Part shown: positions 1 through 6,905 of the stretch, in pieces
How the letters are laid out: every line of letters begins with the position of its first letter
Position numbering within the stretch: position 1 is the first letter of the stretch
Assembly (NCBI GenBank): GCA_002693605.1
Contig: NZQO01000138.1
Coordinates: forward strand, 1 to 7,247
Direction of reading: 5' to 3'
DNA length: 7,247 nt
Origin: Flavobacteriaceae bacterium
GTDB taxonomy: Bacteria; Bacteroidota; Bacteroidia; Flavobacteriales; Flavobacteriaceae
The notes under the pieces: model-generated
The model's database searches: none
Seen by the model: only the letters and a program-made list of their open reading frames with translations
What the model was told of the DNA's origin: nothing
Made by a program: the position numbers and the translations under genes

Positions 1-1
1 C

Positions 2-139
2 TGCCACGTTCACACGATAAATTTTGGGCTTGTTGCATTTCAACCGCTACAGCCTGCTATTCCACACGAATTCTTTGTCCATTTTGATGACCTCGGCAAA
101 GATATTCCCCATTCCCTTTTTCAGCCCCCTCAGGCATAA
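2..139 (+). CDS. C-terminal end of a small Cys/His protein, DUF6660-like (5' partial)
   Basis: An open frame enters from the left edge and ends at TAA 137-139, giving 45 visible residues. It begins with a CHVH motif. It then has a stretch with PHEFF, an FDDLGKDI-like segment, and the ending FQPPQA. From memory, this resembles the C-terminus of DUF6660 proteins, which are short (about 100 residues) exported Bacteroidota proteins with a CHCCHVH-type cluster, found next to CusA/CzcA pumps. The lone first base (c) fits a preceding Cys codon but does not prove it. No biochemical role is known to me; periplasmic metal binding near the pump is an inference from the Cys/His motif and position. The N-terminus, any signal peptide and the start codon lie outside the window. 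The family call is a memory match over 45 residues only, so it is moderately sure. Confidence 0.6.
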   Translation, partial: CHVHTINFGLVAFQPLQPAIPHEFFVHFDDLGKDIPHSLFQPPQA

Positions 140-148
140 TTCAGTTTT

Positions 149-170
149 AATAGGATAACTATATCCTGTT
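149..170. promoter_or_regulatory. Hairpin/near-palindrome in the leader before the RND gene
   Basis: AGGATA (152-157) and TATCCT (162-167) are perfect inverted arms around the 4-nt loop ACTA. Allowing one G-U pair, the stem extends to 9 bp (149-157 with 162-170). It starts 9 nt after the upstream stop codon and ends 94 nt before the RND start. It could be a weak transcription terminator for the upstream gene, since it is followed by only two T residues before GA, or an operator for a dimeric regulator such as the Fur-family protein encoded downstream. The sequence does not decide between these. The rest of 140-264 shows no convincing TAnnTTTG-type Bacteroidota promoter. Confidence 0.35.
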
Positions 171-264
171 TTGACGTGTCCATCTATTGGATTCGTCAAC
201 ATTGTGCATTGCATTTAATTCAATGTATAGAACCAAAATTTCAACTGAATTAACACCCTTATCT

Positions 265-3200
265 ATGATTAATAGAATCATTGATTTTTCAATCAATAAC
301 AAATTTATAATCGGTCTGCTCACGCTGGCATTGATTGGTGCTGGTATATATAGTATGACCCAAGTGCCCATTGATGCCGTGCCGGATATTACTAATAACC
401 AAGTACAGGTCATCACACAATCCCCTAATCTGGGAACGGAAGATATTGAGCAATTCGTAACCTATCCCGTCGAAGTTGCAATGAGCAACTTGCCCAATGT
501 AAAGGAAATTCGTTCGGTGTCCCGCTTTGGCCTTTCCGTAGTAACCGTCGTTTTTGACGATGATATGGGTACCTATTTACCGCGTCAACTTGTTTCTGAA
601 AAACTGACCGAAGTACGTGAACAAATCCCAGAGGGTTTTGGACAGCCAAGTATGGGGCCAATTTCAACAGGTTTGGGGGAAGTGTACCAATATACCTTAA
701 AGGTAGAACCTGAATTTGAAGATAAATATTCATTATCCGATTTACGTACAATGCAAGATTGGATTGTGCAACGGCAAATGGCAATGGTGCCTGGTGTTGT
801 AGAAATTAATGCCATCGGCGGAAAAATAAAGCAATATGAGGTGGCCGTCGACCCTAATGAATTAAAGGCAATCGGCCTTACTATTACCGATGTGTTCGAA
901 GCATTGGAAGCGAACAATAAAAATACAGGTGGTGCGTACATTGAGAAAAACCATCAGGCGAACTTCATTCGAGGTGAAGGTTTGGTGCGAAGCCTTGATG
1001 ATATTAAAAAAATCGTCATCAAAAATGAAAATGGTGTGCCCATTACCATAAGTGATGTTGCAGATGTGCGCTTTGGTTCTGCCGTGCGCTATGGGGCTTT
1101 GACGCAGGACGGCGAAGGTGAGGTCGTTGGCGGTCTTGTTATGATGCTCAAAGGGGCAAACTCAAACGAGGTTATTGTACGTGTGAAAGACCGGATGGCC
1201 GAAATACAGAAATCCCTTCCTGAAGGGGTTGTCATTCAGCCCTTATTGGATAGAAGTAAGCTTATAAGTGAAACAACCGGCACGGTGCGTAACAATCTAC
1301 TCGAAGGTGCGCTTATCGTGATTTTCGTACTTGTTTTCCTTTTAGGAAACTGGCGTGGTGGTCTTATTGTGGCTTCGACTATCCCTTTATCGCTATTGTT
1401 CGCTTTTATACTAATGAACGTTTTTGACGTATGGGCGAACTTGATGAGTTTAGGTGCTATCGATTTTGGTATCATCGTAGATGGGGCGGTCATCATCGTG
1501 GAAGCCAGCGTATTCTTAATGGGAAGCTACATCCTAAAAAAGAAGTCTTTAAACAAGGAAAAACGTGATGAGATAGCCGCAAATGCATCAAAGAAAATGA
1601 TGAATGCCGCCTTCTTTGGGCAATTGATAATTCTAATTGTGTTCTTGCCCATACTGGCTTTGGAAGGCATCGAGGGCAAAATGTTTAAACCAATGGCGCT
1701 CACATTCATATTTGCAATGATTGGTGCTATGTTTCTTTGCCTGACATACGTTCCAATGATGTCCGCACTATTTTTAAAACCACCCAAGACGGAAAAAAAA
1801 TCTTGGGGCGACCGTTTCGTGCATTGGGTACAGCGGAAGTATGAACCACTTTTGGTCAAGACTTTAAACAAGGGAAAATGGATTGTGGGTATTGCCGTCG
1901 CCATATTTGCCCTAACCGTTTTTATGTTTACAAGAATGGGTGGCGAATTCATTCCCCAACTGGATGAAGGCGATATTGCATTTCACACCATACTTAAACC
2001 CGGAAGCTCACTAAGCGAAACGATTGAGACCACTACTAAAGTTGAGCGTATCATAAAGGCCGAATTTCCGGAAGTTGAGAAAATTGTAAGCCGTATCGGT
2101 GTGGCCGAAGTGCCCACAGACCCGATGCCAATGGATTTCGCTGATGTATTTGTTATTCTAAAACCCCAAGATGAATGGGTGTCTGCCGATGATAAGGATG
2201 AACTTATTGATAAAATGAAGGAAGCGGTAAGCATTATCCCGGGCGTAAATTATGAGTTTACCCAACCAATCGAAATGCGCTTTAATGAACTGTTAGAGGG
2301 TATTCGAGAAGATGTTGCCATTAAAATTTATGGTGAGGATATAGACGTACTTGCTGCAAAGGCCGATGAGATTACAAAAATCATAGCGGGTACTGAAGGT
2401 ATAGGCGATATGAGGGCAGAAGCAACTTCTGGATTGCCCCAAATGACCATTAAATACAATCGCAACAAACTGGCACAGTATGGTGTGAGTATCGACCAAC
2501 TCAATACAATGGTACAGTCCGCTTTTGCGGGTGGATATGCAGGGGTCATTTTTGAAGGCGAAAAGCGTTTTGACTTAGTGGTTCGGCTCGACGAGCAGAA
2601 CCGTACTGACATCAATGACATCAGAAATCTGTACATCAATTTGCCTAACGGCTCGCAGATTCCGCTTCAAGAACTGGCCACAATCGAATACGAACCAGGT
2701 CCGATGCAGATAAGCCGGGACAATACCAACCGAAGAACCTACGTGGGTGTAAATGTGCGCGGACGTGATGTGGAATCATTAGTTAACGAGATTAAGGATA
2801 AACTGGACGCAAATCTTGAATTACCACCAGGCTATTTTATTCGGTATGGTGGTGCATTTGAAAATCTTGAAAGAGCAAGCGAGCGATTACAGACTGTGGT
2901 CCCGATTGCTTTATTGTTGATTTTTATCTTGATTTATTTCGCATTAAAATCCTTTCCGCAGACCTTGATGATTTACTTGGCCATCCCGATGGCGACCATT
3001 GGCGGTGTATTCGCACTATGGCTTCGGGATATGCCTTTCAGTATTTCCGCAGGGGTCGGCTTTATCGTCCTCTTTGGTGTTGCCGTCCTGAACGGACTGG
3101 TAATGATTAGCGGTCTAAATGAATTGAAGGAAGAAGGCGTGACCAATTTAAAAGACCGAATAATTGAAGGTACAAAACGCAGAATACGTCCCATTATGCT

Positions 3201-4608
3201 GACGGCCTTTACCGATATTTTAGGATTTCTTCCGATGGCGATATCAGCTTCGGCAGGTGCTGAAGTGCAGCGACCCTTGGCGACCGTGGTAATCGGTGGA
3301 TTGATAACATCAACGCTTCTGACGCTCTTTATCCTTCCCATCTTTTACCAATGGGTCGAAAAACGGTCGGAACGGAAGAAGAAATTCAATCCAAAATTTG
3401 TTACCGCAACAGCCGTGGTCTGCCTTTTATTCACTTCCGCTTTCGCGAAAGCACAACAAGTCCAACCTCAAGATTCTTTACCAATTGTTTCATTGGAAAG
3501 AGCAGTAGAAATTTCCAAGGAAAACTATCCGTTATTGAAAACGAAACAGTTGGAAATTCAACGACAGAACGCACTTAAAGGTATTGCTTATGATTTTGGG
3601 AACACCCAAGTTTTTACGGGTGGCGAAGAAATAACAGATGGTCAAGGTATATATACTTTAGTTGGTGTAGGGCAACAAAATTTAGACCTCTTGGGTATCG
3701 GTGCAAAAAAGCGACTTCAAAAACAACGAATAGCTTTGGCCGAAACCGCTCTCGACCTGTCTGAATTGCAAGTGGAACAGGAAGTGAAAAAGGCTTGGTC
3801 GCAGGCATACCAACAGCGACAGAAATTTGAACTGTACCGCGAGCTGGATTCCATTTATTCACAGTTTGAAACCGCAATCCAACTCAACTTTGAAGTAGAA
3901 GCCATTTCCAGATTGGAATATTCATCGGCTAAAAACCAAGCATTGCAAATAAGTAACAAACTGCAACAGGCCGAAAGCGATTATGCCATTGCCCTGCAAA
4001 AGCTAAATCTCTGGCTGGCAACTGACATTTTTTATTCTGTACCAGATTCGTTTGAAGAAAATGAGGTGGCAGTATTGGGATTGGGTGCGAAGTTAGAAAG
4101 ACATCCAGAGTTGGAACTTTCACAAAGGCGCATCGATGAAGCCGAAGCAAACTATAATGCCGCTCGTGCCGAGCTACTTCCTAAATTAAACCTTCAAGGT
4201 GGATTGCAACAGGTCAATGGCGATAACGGATTTTATACCTATCAGGCAGGGATTTCCGTCCCGTTGTTTTCGGGCACCCAGCGCAGTCAAGCCAAAGCCG
4301 CTAAAATCGATAGCGAAATCGCAAAGACAAATGCGGACTATACCCAACGCCAACTACAATCTGAATTTCAGCAGGCAGTACAAGCCTATCAAAAATGGAA
4401 AACATCTTGGCAGTTTTACAGGGATAAAGCTCTGCCACTTGCAGAAGAACAGCGTAAGGGTGCGTTACTTGCCTACAAGGAAGGTGCGGTGGATTATGCT
4501 GCATTCACGCAGATTATACGTGATGCCATAAACACCGAAATGGATGCGCTCGATGCGCTTGACAATTATTTAGATGCCTTGTTTGAACTACAATACTTTC
4601 AAAACTAA
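265..4608 (+). CDS. czcA: CzcA-type heavy-metal RND efflux pump fused to a TolC-type outer-membrane factor
   Basis: Proton-driven export of divalent metal across the envelope; 1447 residues against about 1060 for a stand-alone CzcA. Residues 1-1032 form a complete RND unit: TM1 at about 14-31, a periplasmic loop, TM2-TM6 at about 345-505, TM7 at about 539-555, a second loop from GGEFIPQLDEGD (559-570) through TDPMP (618-622), then TM8-TM12 at about 879-1030. The TM4 proton-relay pattern DFGxxxDGxxxxxxE (D400, D406, E413) is the CzcA type (Zn/Co/Cd) rather than the Cu/Ag CusA type. Residues 1036-1063 resemble a signal peptide: ERKKK, a hydrophobic stretch, then AKA-Q. Residues 1074-1447 are a TolC domain with LLPKLNL (1304-1310) and VPLFSG (1332-1337). 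The ATG at 265 is chosen because TM1 follows at the family's usual distance; TTG 187 and ATG 223 would add residues unlike the family. No clear Shine-Dalgarno. No independent ATG precedes the TolC part in frame. Confidence 0.93.
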   Translation: MINRIIDFSINNKFIIGLLTLALIGAGIYSMTQVPIDAVPDITNNQVQVITQSPNLGTEDIEQFVTYPVEVAMSNLPNVKEIRSVSRFGLSVVTVVFDDDMGTYLPRQLVSEKLTEVREQIPEGFGQPSMGPISTGLGEVYQYTLKVEPEFEDKYSLSDLRTMQDWIVQRQMAMVPGVVEINAIGGKIKQYEVAVDPNELKAIGLTITDVFEALEANNKNTGGAYIEKNHQANFIRGEGLVRSLDDIKKIVIKNENGVPITISDVADVRFGSAVRYGALTQDGEGEVVGGLVMMLKGANSNEVIVRVKDRMAEIQKSLPEGVVIQPLLDRSKLISETTGTVRNNLLEGALIVIFVLVFLLGNWRGGLIVASTIPLSLLFAFILMNVFDVWANLMSLGAIDFGIIVDGAVIIVEASVFLMGSYILKKKSLNKEKRDEIAANASKKMMNAAFFGQLIILIVFLPILALEGIEGKMFKPMALTFIFAMIGAMFLCLTYVPMMSALFLKPPKTEKKSWGDRFVHWVQRKYEPLLVKTLNKGKWIVGIAVAIFALTVFMFTRMGGEFIPQLDEGDIAFHTILKPGSSLSETIETTTKVERIIKAEFPEVEKIVSRIGVAEVPTDPMPMDFADVFVILKPQDEWVSADDKDELIDKMKEAVSIIPGVNYEFTQPIEMRFNELLEGIREDVAIKIYGEDIDVLAAKADEITKIIAGTEGIGDMRAEATSGLPQMTIKYNRNKLAQYGVSIDQLNTMVQSAFAGGYAGVIFEGEKRFDLVVRLDEQNRTDINDIRNLYINLPNGSQIPLQELATIEYEPGPMQISRDNTNRRTYVGVNVRGRDVESLVNEIKDKLDANLELPPGYFIRYGGAFENLERASERLQTVVPIALLLIFILIYFALKSFPQTLMIYLAIPMATIGGVFALWLRDMPFSISAGVGFIVLFGVAVLNGLVMISGLNELKEEGVTNLKDRIIEGTKRRIRPIMLTAFTDILGFLPMAISASAGAEVQRPLATVVIGGLITSTLLTLFILPIFYQWVEKRSERKKKFNPKFVTATAVVCLLFTSAFAKAQQVQPQDSLPIVSLERAVEISKENYPLLKTKQLEIQRQNALKGIAYDFGNTQVFTGGEEITDGQGIYTLVGVGQQNLDLLGIGAKKRLQKQRIALAETALDLSELQVEQEVKKAWSQAYQQRQKFELYRELDSIYSQFETAIQLNFEVEAISRLEYSSAKNQALQISNKLQQAESDYAIALQKLNLWLATDIFYSVPDSFEENEVAVLGLGAKLERHPELELSQRRIDEAEANYNAARAELLPKLNLQGGLQQVNGDNGFYTYQAGISVPLFSGTQRSQAKAAKIDSEIAKTNADYTQRQLQSEFQQAVQAYQKWKTSWQFYRDKALPLAEEQRKGALLAYKEGAVDYAAFTQIIRDAINTEMDALDALDNYLDALFELQYFQN
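3439..3452. repeat. Perfect 14-bp palindrome GCTTTCGCGAAAGC (copy 1)
   Basis: GCTTTCGCGAAAGC is identical to its reverse complement. It lies inside the RND-TolC gene, in the codons for AFAKA at the predicted signal-peptide cleavage region. Twelve of its bases (TTTCGCGAAAGC) recur at 6570-6581 in the regulator gene, in the same reading phase. No function is established; it may be a genome-wide overrepresented palindrome or coincidence. Confidence 0.5.
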
Positions 4609-4612
4609 AAAG

Positions 4613-5809
4613 ATGAAAAAATTAAAATATATACCGATTACCGCAATGCTTATGGCATTGACAATAATTAGTTGTGGCGAGTCAAAAACCGAAAGCGACC
4701 ACGATGATGCAACACATTCAGAAACAGAAGAAAATCACTCTAAAGAAGATGAAATAGTAACACTTACTGCTAAACAGTATGATGTCCTACAAATGGAAGT
4801 CGATACGCTTGCCCAGCGCAATATGAGCGGATACGTAGAAGCGAACGGTCAATTGGAAGTTCCGCCACAAAATGAAGCGACCATCACTACAGTAGTGGGT
4901 GCGAACGTGGTTTCTATAGAGGTCATCGAGGGCGATAAGGTCAACAAAGGTCAGACGGTGGCCTATCTGTCACATCCCAATATTATTCAGAAACAGACGG
5001 ATTACCTCAATGCATATAGTAACAGTCAGTTTCTCAAAAAGGAATACGAACGCCAAAAAACTCTTTATGATGCAGGTGTGGGCAGCGGTGCCAATTTCCA
5101 AAAAGCAGAAGCGGAATATCAAGCTTCCCGAAGTATGGTGAACGGTTTGGAAGCACAATTACAACAATTAAATGTTAGTGCATCAGGTGTGAGAAATGGC
5201 ACTATTTATCAAAGGGTTGCGCTACGAAGTCCTATTCAAGGCTTTGTGGAAAAAGTAGAGGTTAAAACAGGACAATATGTAGAACCTCAAACCGACCTAA
5301 TGGAAATCGTGGACACCCATCACGTACACGCCGATTTGATGGTGTTTGAAAAGGATGTGTACAAAGTAAAGGAAGGACAAACCGTGCGGTTCAATGTCCA
5401 ATCCATTCCGGGAAAGGAACTGACAGCGGAAATTTATTCCGTAGGAAAAACTTTTGAGCAGAACCCCAAAGCGATACACGTACACGCCGAAATCGAGAAC
5501 AAGGAAGGCAACCTGATACCAGGAATGTATATTCAAGGGCGCATCCAAACCAACAATACAATGACCACGGGTATTCCTGAAAGTGCCATTGCAGCCGATG
5601 GCGAAAAGTCCTTTGTGTTTTCAGCAAAAAAGGAAGGCGAGGATTGGAAGTTTATGCCCGTGGAAATCATAAAAGGAACTCACGATGGCGATTGGATTGC
5701 CATTGATTTTCTAATGGAACAAGAACCAAATACTAAGTATGCCTTTAATAACGCCTACTACTTAATGGCAGAAATGAAAAAAGGGGAAAACGAGGAAGAA
5801 GGACATTAA
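4613..5809 (+). CDS. czcB: RND efflux periplasmic adaptor lipoprotein (membrane fusion protein, CzcB-like)
   Basis: Links the inner-membrane RND pump to the outer-membrane factor; 398 residues. The start at 4613 gives a lipoprotein signal (KK, hydrophobic stretch, IISC with acylated C21), so it should be anchored by lipid on the periplasmic side. An acidic linker (about 23-47) carries H30, H35 and H42, plausible metal ligands. The lipoyl-like domain is split: first half about 88-118 with EGDKVNKGQ (106-114), second half about 204-226 with RSPIQG (205-210), separated by a helical hairpin (about 120-195) that would dock on the TolC-type partner. A beta-barrel domain follows (about 235-310) with HVHAD (237-241) and HVHAE (289-293), then a membrane-proximal domain; the C-terminus is acidic and ends GH. 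It begins 4 bp after the RND-TolC stop, so it is operonic. An in-frame ATG at 4574 would destroy the lipoprotein signal. Substrate is inferred from the CzcA-type pump. Confidence 0.92.
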   Translation: MKKLKYIPITAMLMALTIISCGESKTESDHDDATHSETEENHSKEDEIVTLTAKQYDVLQMEVDTLAQRNMSGYVEANGQLEVPPQNEATITTVVGANVVSIEVIEGDKVNKGQTVAYLSHPNIIQKQTDYLNAYSNSQFLKKEYERQKTLYDAGVGSGANFQKAEAEYQASRSMVNGLEAQLQQLNVSASGVRNGTIYQRVALRSPIQGFVEKVEVKTGQYVEPQTDLMEIVDTHHVHADLMVFEKDVYKVKEGQTVRFNVQSIPGKELTAEIYSVGKTFEQNPKAIHVHAEIENKEGNLIPGMYIQGRIQTNNTMTTGIPESAIAADGEKSFVFSAKKEGEDWKFMPVEIIKGTHDGDWIAIDFLMEQEPNTKYAFNNAYYLMAEMKKGENEEEGH

Positions 5810-5812
5810 AAA

Positions 5813-6451
5813 ATGGACAAAAAAAGAAAACAAAATTTAAAGGAAGCAAGAACGCTTCAGATATGGAATGTCATCTATGACATTATCGAGGTGGTCGTAT
5901 CGCTTATAGCCGGATTCACGGCAAACAGTTCAGCATTAATAGGCTGGGGATTGGACAGCACCATCGAAGTCATTAGTGCAGGAACGCTCGGTTGGCGATT
6001 GCACGGCGAAATCAAGGGTCTGGATGAAAAGCGTGTAGAGCAAAGAAAAATGACAACCCTTTATGTCATCGCAATATCCTTTGCCCTCATCTGCATTTTC
6101 ATATCCTATGATTCTATTTCAAAATTAATAAGTCAAGAAACGGCATCTTGGTCTACGGTGGGTATTGGTATACTGATAGTTTCCTTAGTGGTAAATCCAT
6201 TTTTGATTTATTACAAAAGAAAGTACGGACATAAACTGGATAGCCCTGCTCTGCTTGCAGATGCCAAGGATACTTTTATCTGTCTATATCAAACCGTAGT
6301 AGTACTAATAGGCCTATTGCTCGTGAAATGGCTGGGCTGGTGGTGGGCCGACCCCGTTGCGGCATTGTTGATAGTGCCATATGCGGCAAAAGAGGGTTTG
6401 AAAGCATTTTCCAAGGCACAAAAAATCAAAAACAGCATCGATAAGAAATGA
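5813..6451 (+). CDS. CDF-like cation transporter, short form lacking the cytoplasmic domain
   Basis: Predicted inner-membrane protein of 212 residues, probably six TM helices, related to the cation diffusion facilitator superfamily that exports Zn, Cd, Co or Fe by proton antiport. CDF hallmarks: the TM1 pattern N19, E26, G34 with NSSAL (38-42), TM2 GWGLDSTIE (44-52), the TM5 region SPALLADAKDTFIC (144-157) and TM6 WWWADPVAALLI. The chain ends soon after TM6 in a Lys-rich tail, so the C-terminal metal-sensing domain of about 90 residues found in proteins such as E. coli YiiP/FieF is absent. By hand alignment to the YiiP transport site (D45, D49, H153, D157), only D48 keeps its identity; the others read G44, D153 and C157. 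The start at 5813 lies 3 bp after the adaptor stop, with an AGAAGGA stretch about 11 nt upstream, and the stop overlaps the next start. Transport activity and substrate are inferred. Confidence 0.85.
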   Translation: MDKKRKQNLKEARTLQIWNVIYDIIEVVVSLIAGFTANSSALIGWGLDSTIEVISAGTLGWRLHGEIKGLDEKRVEQRKMTTLYVIAISFALICIFISYDSISKLISQETASWSTVGIGILIVSLVVNPFLIYYKRKYGHKLDSPALLADAKDTFICLYQTVVVLIGLLLVKWLGWWWADPVAALLIVPYAAKEGLKAFSKAQKIKNSIDKK

Positions 6452-6861
6452 AAGAAATAGAAAAAAGATTGAATGACAATGGGGTTCGCCCCACGGCAAT
6501 GCGCATATTGATTTATAAGTATATGGCCGAAAAAGAAATTGCGGTTGCGCTCACGGATATCGAGAACGTTTTCGCGAAAGCGGACAGGACTACTCTGTAC
6601 CGCACCCTCAAAACCTTTGAGCAAAAAGGTATCGTACACCAGATAGATGATGGCACCCATATTTCGAAATTTGCATTGTGCGAACCGGGTTGCAACTGTG
6701 AACTTGAACAAGATTTGCACTTGCATTTTCATTGCACTAACTGTGACGAAACGGTTTGTTTAACGGAACAAAAAATCCCGCATATCAACTTACCCGATGG
6801 TTATGTCGCCGAAGATGCCAATTTGGTGCTCAAAGGTATTTGCGAGAAGTGTAGTGGATAA
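6448..6861 (+). CDS. Fur-family metal-responsive transcriptional regulator
   Basis: Cytoplasmic dimeric DNA-binding repressor type, 137 residues, typical for the family. The N-terminal winged helix has RPTAMR (14-19) and the recognition-helix segment DRTTLYRTLKTFEQKG (46-61). The C-terminal half has the HLHFHC motif (91-96). Two CxxC pairs, C96/C99 and C132/C135, form the structural zinc site usual in Fur/Zur/PerR proteins. Additional cysteines C78, C82, C84 and C104 surround the usual sensing region near H91 and H93, so thiol-rich metal sensing is possible. The start overlaps the transporter stop (ATGA 6448-6451), implying translational coupling and co-expression with the pump genes. It is likely a local regulator of this locus, perhaps autoregulatory. 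Zur-like or Zn/Cd sensing fits the context but cannot be fixed from sequence alone; no operator was identified with confidence. Confidence 0.92.
   Translation: MKEIEKRLNDNGVRPTAMRILIYKYMAEKEIAVALTDIENVFAKADRTTLYRTLKTFEQKGIVHQIDDGTHISKFALCEPGCNCELEQDLHLHFHCTNCDETVCLTEQKIPHINLPDGYVAEDANLVLKGICEKCSG
6570..6581. repeat. TTTCGCGAAAGC palindromic word (copy 2)
   Basis: TTTCGCGAAA (6570-6579) is a perfect 10-bp palindrome, and the 12-mer through 6581 is identical to part of the 14-bp palindrome at 3439-3452. Here it lies in the regulator gene and encodes FAKA, as in copy 1. The base at 6569 (t instead of c) breaks the full 14-bp symmetry. Confidence 0.45.
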
Positions 6862-6905
6862 TCAATGTACTTCCGTTGCATACTTAATTTAAAGAATTTT
6901 ACAAT

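Noticed and set aside
187..264. Upstream extension of the RND gene from TTG 187 or ATG 223
   Set aside because: It adds residues that do not resemble the family N-terminus, while ATG 265 puts TM1 and the VPIDAVPDITNNQVQV-type segment at the usual distance.
3301..3480. RND-TolC fusion as a sequencing or frameshift artefact
   Set aside because: Both halves are complete with family motifs, the linker looks like an ordered signal-peptide-type segment, and similar long CzcA proteins are known in Bacteroidota as far as I recall.
3351..3578. 75-codon plus-strand frame starting at the RND-TolC junction
   Set aside because: I considered a separate start for the TolC part, but it is in another frame, lacks a signal peptide or TolC features, and the fused frame runs through uninterrupted.
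4199..4531. 110-codon plus-strand frame inside the TolC domain
   Set aside because: Out of frame with the well-supported TolC domain and with no recognisable motif, so treated as a shadow.
6289..6732. 147-codon open frame on the minus strand
   Set aside because: It lies wholly opposite the CDF-like and Fur-family genes, has no recognisable domain, and is best explained as a shadow of their codon use.
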